64,000 nt of DNA from Ilex aquifolium (Eukaryota > Streptophyta > Magnoliopsida > Aquifoliales > Aquifoliaceae). Shown one piece after another: positions 1-11,564 of this stretch. The first letter of the stretch is position 1; each line of letters starts with the position of its first letter. The translations under genes were made by a program, and so were the position numbers. Location of the stretch: positions 5,017,501 to 5,081,500 of the forward strand of contig OX637398.1 in the NCBI GenBank assembly GCA_951799425.1, read 5' to 3'. The notes under the pieces are model-generated. The model was not told the DNA's origin and made no database searches. It was given only the letters and a program-made list of their open reading frames with translations.

Positions 1-431
1 AGGTTTATTTGTAAAATGTAAATGCATACTTCTTTCACTTGTCAAATTGGCCCACTTTGAGTATGCATTTTTTATTAATAAATCATAAGGTGGCAACAAG
101 GAGTTTTCTCATTGGAAGTTGGAGTGAAATTGTTCTGATAAAGACTGGATGAGTAAGCCATGTATGACCTGTAAGTTATGATCAATTTACATGTTGCCTG
201 ATATACCTAAGCATCTTCTAGGGGCGGTTGGAACCATTTTTGTTCTCAACAAATTTCACTTCGTCTTATTATATTCAATTATATTGTAATTGGCTGCTAG
301 CTAGCATCCCACACTCAGTTTTTTTGAGCATAATCTAAGGATCCACTTGAAATTTTATTGACGAATTTGTTACTCCTTTTTTCTATGGCTTTCACTATCC
401 ACTTTCCGTTAACATGACTTCTTCTCTGCAG

Positions 432-1229
432 GTTAAGAAGCACCAGACACCACTTTTAAAGGTTTGGGATTCTTCTGCTATTGCCTTTAATGTGTCATTT
501 TTAGTCATTGGCATGGACGATAGTTACTGATTTTTCGTTATTTTTTAGGCTATGTGCATGGATTCCTTAATTGCAATATCAAGAAGTTTGGTAGTTGTTG
601 TAGATGGCCCTAAGAATCGAAAATTGTCTGAAGCTTCTGTTGCATTGCAATGTTCTGGCTTCTTGAGGATTAGAGACGGTTATGCAGCCTTGTGCTGGAT
701 GACTTCTGAGAAATGTGTTTAATTGCATTCTACATTGGTGTTTTTGCTTTTGTAGCCACCCTCTCAGTAAAGTCTCATCCCATTATTCTGGGCCGAGACT
801 GGCTTAGTAATTTTTGGCTTAGTAATTTTAGCAGTACCTATAACATTATCATTCTTTTCTGCCTTTCATGGCTGCCATACATTAGGGATTTCCCTGTTGA
901 TGTCTGGTTGTAGTTGTTCTGATGAGTGGATGGAACATATAGCAGCATACTCGATTAACTTTACCTTCTATATTGATGCCACTTTGAATTATCTAACATC
1001 ATTTTTTCACCGAAGGTCCACGCATAATTGGTATGGTTTCCTTTCATCTCCTACCACAACGTGGTTCTCTCAGCCTTCATAGTGCTAATACATATGTATT
1101 TAACTTGGTACTTTTAACATAACAATGATAAACTTGCCTGCGTGGATAACTTCAATTTTCTTTCTGTTGCAGGTCAAGGCATATGCAGACAACTTCAAGT
1201 GGAAGGGCCCTCCCAAAACGGAGGAATAG
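432..1229 (+). CDS. 3' terminal exons of an unidentified gene (partial)
   Basis: Two short phase-0 exons look credible. One (432-461) follows a pyrimidine-rich TTCTCTGCAG acceptor and encodes VKKHQTPLLK before a GTTTGG donor. The last (1173-1229) follows TTCTGTTGCAG and encodes VKAYADNFKWKGPPKTEE and a TAG stop. They join in frame. An alternative exon starts after the TTTTTTAG acceptor near 549 and reads in frame to a TAA at 718-720, which would give a different C-terminus. The 5' part of the gene lies before the window. I do not recognise the family, so no function is given. Confidence 0.45.
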
Positions 1230-2168
1230 TGAATTATCTCTCACCTGTCAGGTTTGTTGTTTGCTTGGGATACCCCAGGGCAGAGATTACGCCATGAAGC
1301 GTGCATTTTCTTTGATGCATGTTTTCTAACAAGTGATGTTGGTGAAGTTCCATTGGAAGACTACTGTCTCCACTAGGCTACTTGATTTTAATAAATCGAA
1401 CTGTTGTGTATTTCTCTTTCTTATATGGTGGAAATATCTTGGATTCATTCTCATCTTGATCCACCATAGAATCTGCAAGAACATTCTACGATTGACAACC
1501 TGAACATTTACCATGAGACATTGTTTGTTTCTATGCCAATTACACCTTGAACATTTCAACTTTAGATAATTTTTTTTCTTCATATCACTAATAAATCAAT
1601 ACTGTTTACTATTATAATTTTATGAACAATAATTTTATCTCTTTTAGGGAGAGATAAAAAAGAAGGGCGCAAGTAGTGATTGAACCAAATAATGTCGTAC
1701 AAAGCTATCCAAATCGACTGCTACAGTGTCTGTTATGTTGTAAAACTGCACTCGACAATCACATTTGCATTTGTACGTTGAGATGTAAATACAACTGCAA
1801 CTACCAACTAGCCTTTAAAGTTACTTTAAGCAGGACCACTATCCCATCCCCTCCCTTCACTAAGACCGGTGAGGTCACGGGAACTGAAACCGTATTTATA
1901 TATGGGACAAACCTGCCAATGGTCCCCTACTTCAAGAAGGTGGTTTTAATAAATGTATGGGACCAATTGCATTGTAATGTTTATTTTTTTTTAGTTCAAT
2001 GGTCAAGAATATTCAAACCAGTTTATATATATATTAATTAATTCTTTTCTATTATGGTTGGAATAATTTTGTAAAAATGGTTCTTTAAAATAAAAAATAT
2101 AAAATTTTAATATATTTTAACTAGTTATTTTGAAGAGCACCTTTGGAGATGCTCTAAGCTAAGTAAGG
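1230..2168. other. 3' flank and AT-rich spacer, no gene seen
   Basis: This holds the 3' flank of the preceding gene and AT-rich DNA. A 121-codon open frame at 1676-2041 has no recognisable domain or plant-like codon pattern and I do not call it. Confidence 0.5.
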
Positions 2169-2850
2169 CACTAAGAGCAACTTCAATCTAGTTCTATAAA
2201 ATGACTAGTCAAAATATATTTAAATATTGCATTTTCTACTTTAGCTATCTTTTTATAAGTTCACTCCAACCACGCTCCCTATTTTAGCTAATTACATCAA
2301 CAAACTTTAACTTTTAATAATATGCGCCAACCAAGTGTTTGATAAAATGTCAAGTATAGGTACAAAATGAATTCATAGCTAATATATAAAAATTTCAAGA
2401 TCAATGCAAATTAGATCGTGTTTTTAGTTCAAACCATTTCCTTAGATTTTGTCATTCATTGCTAAACCAGAAACATTCCAGAAAAAATAAAAACTGAACA
2501 CATCTCCTATTCCCAATCTAGAATATCATAGAAACCTTATCAGCAAAACTCTTCACCTCCCTATGCAGAACAGACCACAGTAGTCTTCTGAGTTCTTGAT
2601 TTCATCATCTAGAGTATCAAAATTATCTTAGGTTTTTATTTGGGCACTAGGGTTTCTGTCCACTCAAGCACACAGAAAGAAAGAGATCCATATCTGATGA
2701 AGACGATGAAGCCACAACGCAAAAAGACTAACTACAAAATTTAGTGCAAAGAGCAAAGAGTGAGGGAGCTTCGCTCGCCAGAAATAACGAGTGAAAATGG
2801 GGGAGATAAAATAGTTAGTGAGATAGAGAGCAAGTTAGAGAGTAATTTTT
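2169..2850. mobile_element. Non-autonomous element, GAGCAACTTCAA family, probably disrupted
   Basis: The left end (AAGAGCAACTTCAATCTAG, then AAAATGACTAGTCAAAATAT) matches for about 120 bp the element at 59.94-60.30 kb. The right part contains GAGAGCAAGTTAGAGAGT, like that copy's internal GAGAGTGAGTTGGAGA. The middle is unrelated, so the element probably carries an insertion. It has no coding capacity. Right end and target duplication are not resolved. Confidence 0.5.
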
Positions 2851-3215
2851 AAAATCGATTTTTTAAAATAATTAAAAATTAGGCGGGTTGCAGTTGCCCT
2901 AACCTGCGTAGCCTAGCCGCAATTTGGGAAGGCTGTATCCATTCGAAAACAGGTTTTCTTGGATAGAAAATTTTGAATGCGTTAACGCATTAAACGAAAG
3001 TATTACTGTGTCACGCGGTATGCAAACTCAACGAGAAAAACTGCTTGTAATTATTGGGGTCAGACTGATGGTGGGATTTTGATTTAATTTTATATCCAAT
3101 TAATTGGGCATAAATTGGTATTCTTACATATTTTATTGATTCGAATTATTCAACTATATAATTCATAATGAAAGAAGTTTAAAAATAAGGACTAATCTCA
3201 TTTTACACCATCAAA

Positions 3216-3635
3216 AGATATTTAAATTTTTAATTTGTACCCTTAAATATTAAGAATCTCAATTTCCACCATTTATAATGAGACTCTCGTATACGTCTAC
3301 CGTCCAATACGTATGGTCTATCCCCGGTTTAAACGAATACTCATTTTTACTCGATCCACTGCCATCCGTACACGTGATATGATTAGTCTTTATCTGATTG
3401 ATAAAACTTTATTTTTAATATATAAAATGATGTCAAATTGATCACTAACAAAGATTTGCAAAAATGAATATACTTTATCCACATGCTCGAAAGCACTAAC
3501 AGTTCAAGTACTTCAATTAATGACAGAAAATTGAACGTTAGTATGAGTTAGTCAAATCTACATTGTTACTAATTCATGATATTGAGGGTATAAATTAATA
3601 TTTTTAATGTTTAAAAGTACAAATTACAATTGAAG
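3216..3635. repeat. Imperfect foldback repeat upstream of the heptahelical gene
   Basis: Sequence near 3220-3270 (TTTTTAATTTGTACCCTTAA) recurs as a diverged inverted copy near 3585-3635 (AAAAGTACAAATTACAATTG). Between the arms, 3285-3372 matches the repeat at 10.11-10.22 kb. This looks like a decayed non-autonomous DNA element in the distal promoter. Boundaries are approximate. The stretch 2851-3215 before it shows nothing I can name. Confidence 0.4.
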
Positions 3636-3780
3636 AATCTTTTCGGTGCTAAAAACAATTTCGAAAAATATCTTCCATCGCCTTCTAAATGGCACATTCC
3701 CTCCACCTCCAAGACACTTGCCAATTCCTTACCAACATCATTTGGCCCATCTGGGCATCTCCGCATCTCTCAAAGAATAA

Positions 3781-3786
<6 letters not shown>

Positions 3787-3813
<27 letters not shown>
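3787..3813 (+). repeat. (TC)n tract in the putative leader of the heptahelical gene
   Basis: An uninterrupted CT run of about 13 units lies about 400 bp before the start codon. CT-rich tracts are common just downstream of plant transcription starts, so it may be in the promoter or 5' UTR. This is inference. Confidence 0.6.
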
Positions 3814-3817
<4 letters not shown>

Positions 3818-4069
3818 GTTACACGCAACTATAACTATAACCTCCAGTTAGCATAGAAACTAATGCTCTAACCTGTTTTGGTTAGTCTTTGATTTTTTCA
3901 TATTTCTTCCCCAGTTCTTTGGCTTCTATTTATCTGTTTTTGCTTTTTTCTTTGTCCCATCATCTTCGTCTGAAAAAAAAAAATTCTCTCAGGGACATAG
4001 ATACCTCGGAATATATCTGAATAATTCCAATTTGGGTCTTCTTCTCTGGCGGCGCTTCTTCCATTTTAG

Positions 4070-4205
4070 GTACTACATGCAAATTTTTTATATATTTTTC
4101 GACTGTTCAATTCATAGTTAAATTTGGTTGTTGTTGTTGTTGTTGAGTTGCCAAGTTATATATTGCGAGTGTTTGTTGATAAGTAGTTGTTAATTGGTTG
4201 AACAG
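4070..4205 (+). other. Putative 5' UTR intron of the heptahelical gene
   Basis: The sequence runs from a CCATTTTAG|GTACTA donor to a GGTTGAACAG acceptor three bases before the ATG, with a T-rich body. It is a plausible leader intron. It is predicted from splice consensus only. Confidence 0.5.
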
Positions 4206-4208
4206 AGA

Positions 4209-6967
4209 ATGGGTAAGGATGAAAAAGATCATGAGGATACAAAGGTGGGTTCTGGGTTAAATGAGAATCGTCAAGAAGGGTGTTCTTCAAAGGAAGGGAA
4301 GGGGAAGAGATTGTGGAAGAAAGTGAAGTACCAGCTAGTGGAGTACCACTCTTTGCCTGGGTTTTTGAGGGACAATGAGTTCATTCTTGGTCATTATCGG
4401 TCCGAATGGCCTTTGAAACAGGCTTTACTCAGCGTTTTCACCATTCACAATGAGACCCTCAATGTATGGACGTAAGAATTCTGTTCTGAATGCTTCACCG
4501 ACTTTCATTTAATTTCAATAACATTCATGGCTTTCCTTAGTTTTTTGATTCAGATTAGTAACTTTTTGTGAGCCTTATCTGTTTTAAGGTGAATCTTTTT
4601 GTTTAAGATTTCAATCTATTAAATTAGACAAGTGCTAGACAACCTTGTCTGACCTAATTAGTTACCAAGCCATGTGACAAGTCATCAACTACTTGAGATC
4701 ATACGAAAATGAGAATGGTCAGCCGAGTCTCTAATACACTTTGAGGAATTAATGTCTAGTACATAGAGCTGCATTTTTTCACCCTAGTTTCTTGAGGTTT
4801 AAGGTCCACATGGTATCATTACTTAAAACTAATTGAGGATGTAGTCGAAGTTGTTTTACCTGAAAAGGATGAATGCCCTTTATGTCTACTTGTGTCCACT
4901 TAGAGGCATGTAAATCAGCTGGTTATAAGACGACATATTCGTTTTCAATCACAAACACTTTTTTTTCTTTTACAATATGTATCGGATAGCTGATAATTCA
5001 ATACATAATCTCAGGTTTCTTTGTGCTCTCTTGAATAATTCAGTTTTTAATTATTCAACCATGTCGTCTAATGGGGGTCTGGTCTAAATTATTAAACTTG
5101 CGGTGTTTGTATATATATATATATTTTTGGGCTGGGGTAGAGAGTAGGGGTAGGATTGGATGCTAGAAATTATCTATTTGTTGAACAAAATTTTTAGGTG
5201 TCCATAACGATTGCCTGGTGAAACCAAATACTATGAACAATACTACCCATCACAAGGTTGCAGTTCATTTCCTATAATGTGATTTTTCTGCTGCTATTAG
5301 TTCCTTTAACTCCTCTGGATGTCTGTAACGAAGGCTGTTGACATGAATATTAATTCTGTACGCTCACATGTATGCCATTGTCCAATATAATTTCTATTAT
5401 TAATGATATTGCTGTTATTATTAATATTTAGCTAAGCCAAAATAGTTGGGATAAGGCTTTGTTAGTTGAGTAGAGTTGAGTTGAGTTAAACTGTTCTGTG
5501 CTATTATGCTACATCTACTCTAAGCATAAGCTGTTGTGTGACACAGGCATTTAATAGGGTTCTTCCTCTTCCTTACCCTGACCATTTACACTGCAATGAA
5601 GATTCCCAAGTTTGTGGATCTCCCTACCATACACCATTTCCCTGATGTGTTGAGAAAAGCCGATCTGCACAAACTGCATGCAGAACTTTTGACTTGTCTT
5701 CCTTCCTTGCCAAACATGCCTGATTTGCAAACATTTCGGGAGGAGTTAAAGACGTCAATATTGCCTTCCATGGATTTGCTACCATCACCATCGAACTGGT
5801 ATATTGTAGAATTGCTCACAAACTGTTTGCCTGAGCGATTCTCCCATTCCAACCATACTGATGTTTGTCTTTTGGTAAGGTCCTTTTTTGGTTGATGATC
5901 ATCTTTATAGTTTATAAGCTCACTATTTATGAGAAAATGCATCATTTAAACGTCTTCAGAACTTTTAAATTCCATCTGCCTGTCCTGAATGTTATCAAGC
6001 GGCTCAATACTCAATTGGATGGTTAATTGATGGGGTAATGCTATGCTTACCAAATTTCCATCCCAAATGATGTGGCACAGTTTTTCACCATCAGATAAAT
6101 GGATCCCATTAATATTCAATGACGGAGATTGTGCCCCATTATTTAGTATGGAAGATTTGGTAAAATTTTTTGGTAAGCATAGCATTTTTCTAATTGATGT
6201 AGCCTCTCATTTCATCCTATCTGTGCAGCCATACGCTATTGCCTTTTCTTCTGCCTTCCTCCCTGAAATTTATAATGTGGCTAATATTTTTCGCATGATT
6301 TTATCATATGCAGCTTAGCATGAAAGAGGAATTGGCAAACATAATTGCTCCCTTGATGAAGAGGCCAATCACACGATGGCCATTCTTTGCTTTCTTGGGT
6401 GGAGCCATGTTTTGCTTGCTAGCCAGCAGCATATGCCATTTGCTCTCATGTCACTCACAGCGTCTATCATGCATCATGCTTAGGCTTGACTATGCTGGCA
6501 TTGTTGCCCTCATATCAACTTCCTTTTATCCTCCTGTCTACTATTCCTTCATGTGCTACCCCTTCTTCTGCAATCTTTACATGGGATTCATAACACTCCT
6601 GGGAATTGGCACAATCCTGGTTTCTCTCCTTCCTGTGTTCCAAAGCCCCAAATATCGTGGCCTTCGTGCATGCCTCTTCTCCGGGATGGGTCTAATGGGG
6701 ATAGCACCCATTTTCCACAAGCTTATCTTGTTCTGGCATCAGCCTGAGGCACACCATACTACTGGATATGAAATTTTGATGGGGGCTTTCTACGGTCTTG
6801 GAGCGCTCGTTTATGCAACGAGGGTTCCAGAGCGATGGATGCCCGGGAAATTCGACATTGCTGGACATAGCCACCAACTTTTTCATATATTGGTGGTGGC
6901 AGGGGCCTACTCTCATTACCGGGCAGGACTAGTTTACCTCAAATGGCGAGACCTGGAAGGGTGCTAA
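4209..6967 (+). CDS. HHP4: Heptahelical transmembrane protein 4-like (PAQR/adiponectin receptor family)
   Basis: Three coding exons, 4209-4471, 5547-5874 and 6314-6967, join in frame at GT-AG borders to give 414 residues. The N-terminus is charged and cytosolic (KEGKGKRLWKKVKYQLVEYHSLPGFLRDNEFI), followed by seven hydrophobic segments starting with HLIGFFLFLTLTIYTAM. The PAQR metal-site motifs are present: CHLLSCHS (His near 244), LDYAGI, and GHSHQLFH (His near 384 and 388). The plant-specific loop after the first helix (KFVDLPTIHHFPDVLRKADL) matches the HHP4 type. Plant HHP proteins are membrane proteins tied to hormone and sugar responses; HHP4's ligand is not established to my knowledge. 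The start is the first ATG after the predicted leader intron. The gene looks intact; a MITE sits in intron 2. Confidence 0.95.
6033..6190. mobile_element. 158-bp MITE in intron 2 of HHP4, Mutator-like by TSD length
   Basis: The terminal inverted repeats are GGGTAATGCTATGCTTACC at the left and its near-complement ending GGTAAGCATAGCATTTTTC at the right. The 9-bp direct repeat TAATTGATG flanks both sides (6024-6032 and 6191-6199). A 9-bp target duplication is typical of Mutator-like elements. There is no coding capacity. It lies about 120 bp before the exon 3 acceptor and does not break the splice sites. Confidence 0.85.
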
Positions 6968-6972
6968 TAGTT

Positions 6973-7332
6973 CATTAGAGAAGGATTGAACTAGTGAGTT
7001 GGAAATCTCTGCTTGTTAGTATACCAATAGGTGATTCAGAGGTGTATATGTATGCTGTGTGAAGAGGTTCTATTCACCTTCTTGTAATGTGAACAGCATC
7101 ATCAATTAATTGTTGGATATATAGGCATTATTTTCAGCTGGGATCAAACAAGAAGGACAATTTAGATTTCTCCAAACTGTTGGATTTAGAGAAATTTAGC
7201 TAGTTGGAAATGTCTGCTTGTTATTGTACCAATAGGTGATTCATATGTAATACATATTTGTAGGTTGAAGAGGTTATACCCACCTTGTTGTAATGTGAAC
7301 TTCTTCATTAATGAATTGTTGGGTTTATCGAC
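6973..7332 (+). repeat. Tandem duplication in the 3' UTR region of HHP4
   Basis: About 150 bp just after the stop (6973-7132) recurs, diverged, at about 7182-7332. Shared landmarks in order are CTAGTTGGAAAT or its variant, CTGCTTGTTA, ACCAATAGGTGATTCA, GAAGAGGTT, TTGTAATGTGAAC, and TTGTTGG. Both copies contain a possible far-upstream poly(A) element (TTGTAATGTG), so the transcript may end after either copy. The following stretch to 7645 has no gene that I can see. Confidence 0.7.
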
Positions 7333-7645
7333 CTTCTTGTTATATGTAATCAATCATTTGTGAAATAAAAGAAGCATTAGGTTTTTCGAGGAGCATCTGT
7401 CTTCCAAGAAATAATTACAAGTTATTGGACGATGACGTGGTTTAAGTTTTAAACTTCAAAACAGATGCTTGTTCATAAGCTCCAGGTTCAAAACAATTGA
7501 TTCATTAAATAACTTTTGAAAGTGAAGAAAAAAATGAACCTGGTGAGATAGATCTTCATCTCCAGGTGCCTTAGGTTATATTGTCCAGAGGTTTTTTAGT
7601 TTTTACTTTACTTGCTCTCTCTGCCATAATGTAAGAAGCAGCATG

Positions 7646-7657
7646 AAAAAAAAAAAA
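7646..7657 (-). terminator. Pol III terminator of tRNA-Thr
   Basis: A run of twelve A on the plus strand gives a T12 tract on the minus strand, starting 6 bases beyond the 3' end of the tRNA. This is a strong RNA polymerase III termination signal. Confidence 0.85.
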
Positions 7658-7663
7658 GTAGAT

Positions 7664-7737
7664 TGCTCTCATTGAGAGTTGAACTCAAGACCTCCCGCTT
7701 ACTAAACGGGTGCTCTAACCAACTGAGCTATGAGAGC
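7664..7737 (-). tRNA. tRNA-Thr(AGT)
   Basis: The minus strand folds as a full 74-nt cloverleaf. The acceptor arm is GCTCTCA paired with TGAGAGC, with discriminator A. The D arm is GCTC...GAGC. The anticodon stem CCCGT/GCGGG has a TTAGTAA loop, so the anticodon is AGT. The variable loop is AGGTC and the T arm TTGAG-TTCAACT-CTCAA. Box A (TAGCTCAGTTGG) and box B (GAGTTCAACTC) are near consensus, the latter with an A for the usual G. No intron is seen. A T12 terminator follows, so it is probably functional. Confidence 0.95.
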
Positions 7738-9360
7738 TTGTGTTAAAAAAAGCTGGGAAATATAAACTTAAAATATAAAAACCACAATGTGCATGCAAAC
7801 TCCAACAATGATTACATTGTGACCCCGCGGAACATGGTTGGCCAGCAGCGTCAGATGATCACATGGCCGGGTCAGTCGATTTTCTGAGCCGTCGTTGTTG
7901 GGAGACTTTTGGTCAGAAAAAGAACATGTAGGGGAGGGACTAGCGAGTGTTTGGAAAAGTGTGGTATTTAGATTATGCAATTCTGAACTTTTGTTATAGT
8001 AAAATCCTTTGTGTTACATTAAATTAGAAACTGCAAGTCAAAGGCATTCTTCCTCGACAAATTCATCCTACAAAGGTTTATCATTAATCTCAAAATCTAT
8101 TAGATGTATATTCTAGTAAAATTAAATAAAAGATCATTAAATTTTATAACAATTCATATGATATTTGGCGGGACATAATCTGACATACTTATCAACAGAT
8201 AACACATGTATTGAAGTTGATTTCACTTCTTATGCATCATCCCCTGAGCACGTATTGACCAAGCGTATCGACCTTGCGATATACTAGAAGTTGTTGGCTC
8301 ATGGAATGCTCGGAGGAGTGCACGCGTCGAGCCTGGGATCTCCAACAGTTCCTTAACGATCGATTGATCCAACAGTCGTCATTCAAATTTACTGATAAGA
8401 CAGAGAACAAAGAATGTTAGTTACGTCGTCACTTTCATGTGAAGGCCAACGCGAAATCTCATTAACATTAACAATGAGACATAGACTCTTGCACACGTAG
8501 ATCAATCAAGTGATAGGTGGTATCATTTAATTCTTAACCCTGAGTAGTGCCATCAATGCAAATCTTGACCATATGTAAGTTTTTCTTCTAATAAATGCAC
8601 AATTAGAAACCTAGGTACAATCACTAATAAGGCAATTATTGCATGACTGTCACACCACAAATATGGATTAATGAGAGGATTTATTATAAAAAGATTATCA
8701 GACCTGTCAGCCAAGATATCATTACAAGGTATCCAAGTCAATATCACTTTAGTTATAAATAACCCAATGGATGGGCATCAGGTAGAGAAGTGAAAATCAG
8801 TTTTTCACATTAGGGAAGTGGTGGGAGGAGTAACCTCCATCCCCATACTCGGCATTAAAAATATTTATCTATTTTCGGTCCATTCCTGTTAGTTAAAAAA
8901 AATTTAATTTTCGTCTTTGCTCCGCAGGTAATTTTTGATTCTCATCCTCGCTCATAATAAGTAATTTTTATGATTTTAAGAAAAAAAATTTAAAAAAATA
9001 ATAAAACTTCACAAATGAATTTGTAAGAAAGATGAAAACTCATTACATAACAAATGGATCAAACATAAAAACTCACAAAAATAATATGTATAACAAATGT
9101 GTGAATTATTTTATTTGTTATATATATATACTAGTCATAACACGTATCTGAAAGTACGATGAAATATAAAATTTGAGCATTCAAAAAATAGATCTCACTA
9201 TACCAAATAACAATTTTTTATTTCTTTGTTTCTTTCATTACATCATTTAAAATTAATTTTTACCTATTATTTTTTTAAAAATAGCATCCAAATTTTCTCA
9301 AAATGTATAACTCAACAATATGTTTTCTACAAGTGTACACTATCATGTATGGATAATGTA
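7738..9360. other. Intergenic, no gene seen; old repeat sequence
   Basis: No credible gene. From about 8800 there is C- and T-rich repeat sequence (GGAGGAGTAACCTCCATCCCC) that resembles the flank at 10.04-10.10 kb. The later Helitron may have inserted into one old element spanning about 8.8-10.2 kb (inference). Confidence 0.4.
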
Positions 9361-9554
9361 TTCATAAAAATTATGTTAAATTATAAATTAATTAAATGTT
9401 AAATGAATGAACATGTGATAAAATTGAATGATGTGATGTTTTTAAGGGAAAAATGTATTCATAAAAATTATGTTAATTTATAAATTAATTAAATGTTAAA
9501 TGATTGAACATGTGATAGAATTGAATGATGTGATGTTTTTAAGGAGAAAAATGT
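9361..9554. repeat. Two-copy 97-bp tandem repeat
   Basis: The unit starting TTCATAAAAATTATGTTAA at 9361 repeats from 9458 with only a few substitutions. It is AT-rich and non-coding. It directly precedes the first Helitron. Confidence 0.85.
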
Positions 9555-9595
9555 ATATGGATAAACTTTTAAACTCCTATATGTTTTATTGTATA

Positions 9596-10019
9596 CTAGT
9601 TATTGTCTGTGCCTGAAGGCACAGAGTAATAAAAAATGGTAAACAATAAACATATTTGTGGTGGTGACGGTGGCCGCAATGGTGGTGGTGGCGGCGACGA
9701 TGGTAGCGGTGGCGGTGGTGGCGGCGGTAGTGGTGGCGGTGGTGGTGGGAGTGGTGGTGGTAGAAGTAGTGGTGAGACGGTTTTATATACTATTTTTTTT
9801 TTTTTTTAAGTACTTATGAAAAATAATTTTTATAAGTACTTTTAAAAAGTCACTCCAAATACACCCTTAGAGGCCTATTTTTCCTATTAAATTTAGGATG
9901 TTAATATTAGCCGTTAGATTAGCTTTAAAGTAAAATTTAAAGCGATCTGAACCGCGAAAAGCAAAAGTCATTTTGTTTGTCTTTTAAAATTTGAATTGTA
10001 AGCTATTTTATTATATAGA
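9596..10019 (-). mobile_element. Non-autonomous Helitron, copy 1 (internally deleted)
   Basis: On the minus strand the element begins A|TCTATATAATAAAATAG and ends with a perfect 8-bp-stem hairpin, CTGTGCCT-TC-AGGCACAG, followed by ACAATAACTAG|T. TC at the 5' end, a subterminal hairpin and CTAG at the 3' end, inserted between A and T without a target duplication, is the Helitron signature. It holds a roughly 120-bp GGN-rich core and a poly(T) tract. It lacks about 75 bp found next to the hairpin in copies 2 and 3. No Rep/helicase is encoded. Confidence 0.85.
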
Positions 10020-10039
10020 TATATATTACGGGTTTAGCG

Positions 10040-10220
10040 GGACGGAGGCAGAGAGGAGATGAATTTCAGTCCATCCTCGCCTCCATCTCCGTAAGGGTTT
10101 ATACGAGTATCTCTGTATATATCCACCGTCTAGTACGTATGGTTTATCCCCTGATCCAAATGAGACGGATTTGAACGAATACCTATTTTTTTTTCCGATC
10201 CACTATCATCCCTATTTGTA
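10040..10220. repeat. Dispersed repeat shared with 3.29-3.37 kb
   Basis: The stretch with CCACCGTCTAGTACGTATGG and TTTATCCCC, then GATTTGAACGAATAC and GATCCACTATCATCC, matches 3290-3372 in the same order. It is an old dispersed repeat without coding potential. From here to 10966 I see no gene. Confidence 0.55.
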
Positions 10221-10966
10221 TCATCTCTTTTTCTCTCACACTGACTAACTTAAGTATCGGGGGTGATACATTGGACATACATTCGACATCCTTCCTAACC
10301 TCTTTTGATGTTGTAAAAAATCAAGCGTGATCTACATAGGTGTTGCTATCTCACTGATTGTCGGAAAACATTCCATGAATTATGGAAAGAAAAATATTGT
10401 TTAAAAAATCACATATATACAATACCAAGAAGATTAGTTTGTCATATGAAATAAGTTTATTCATTACTAATCTGATTTATTTATTGTTAAGTCATACTAT
10501 TTTTTAATTCGCATCATATTAGATTTGAATAGTTTTAAATTTGGCACTCCTAAATTTGAATGGGAACAATACATGTGTGATCCTGGTCCGGTTCCATTTA
10601 ACATGAAAGACAGAAAATCTCAACTTCGTAAATTTTGTCTGAGATTTCTTTTTGTCAACATAGAAATGACAATTTTGTGGGGTCAAACTTAGCAAATAGA
10701 AAATGTGAAACAATTCACCAGGACGTGTGAATGGCCATCTGTATGGTCATCAACTCCATTTCACCAGACACTATCTATACCCATACCCATCATGGTTATG
10801 TATGCTTTTGAAATTCATCTCCTCCATAACTTTTTTGTTTTCGTGATTCATCTCGAATTTTGATATTGATTGAGGTTTTTTTTTAAACTACAGAGTTTAC
10901 AGGTTTACGCTGATTACTCTTTCGAGTTTCGCAGTTGATCATCGTGATTTGAGTTGTGTTAAATTA

Positions 10967-11559
10967 TGATGAGCCCGAATTCAACTAGGCCAGACCCAAT
11001 AAATTAAGTTAGCCCAAATCAGCTACAAGGTGACCCAGGCCCGGTTCATCAATCCGACTCAGTTCAAGATCCAAGGAACCCATGAAGAAAAGAGCACGTG
11101 CGAAAAGATCATCGGGATTGATACACAAGAATTAATTGTACTTACCTTTTGTAACTATCATCTTCGAATAATTAGTGCCCTCACACTCACGGCACTGCCT
11201 CACCTCACCGCCTCACCATACATATAAATTGTAAGCCCTCTCCACATGAGATGACACATCTTAGCATCTCACCACACCTCTCTCGACACACATAACTTCT
11301 CTCTCCTAGCTATTGTACCTCTTCCAGAGCACACCTCTCCCGGAGCTTTCTCTCTTACTTTACTCATTAATAAAGAGCCCCCAGTCACCGTTGCCGTTTC
11401 CGAGAGTGGAGTAGGTCACCCGGACCAAACCACTATATATCTGTGTGTTGACTCAATATTTACATTACTGCCATTGATTACTTTATTTATTGTCCATTAA
11501 TTAAACTTTATCACACACTCGATTGTTGATCTTGCACGAGACAGTTTTGTGCATCATCA
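10967..11559 (+). mobile_element. Solo LTR, 593 bp, with 5-bp TSD
   Basis: The LTR begins TGATGAGCCC and ends GCATCATCA, and is flanked by AATTA on both sides (10962-10966 and 11560-11564). No internal region remains, so it arose by LTR-LTR recombination. The 3' half has the GAGTGGAGTAGGTCACCC and CCAAACCACTATA signature shared with the LTRs at 50.1, 56.5 and 63.1 kb. This family's complete member appears to start at 63 kb and is Ty3/Gypsy by its primer-binding site. Confidence 0.85.
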
Positions 11560-11564
11560 AATTA

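Noticed and set aside
1676-2041. 121-codon open frame
   Set aside because: No recognisable domain, no start context or splice support, and AT-rich flanks.
3787-3813. CRISPR-like or regulatory array
   Set aside because: It is a simple CT microsatellite. No CRISPR array is present anywhere, as expected for a plant.
7664-7737. Could the tRNA be a SINE head or pseudogene?
   Set aside because: All stems pair, the anticodon loop is standard and a T12 terminator follows with no SINE body.
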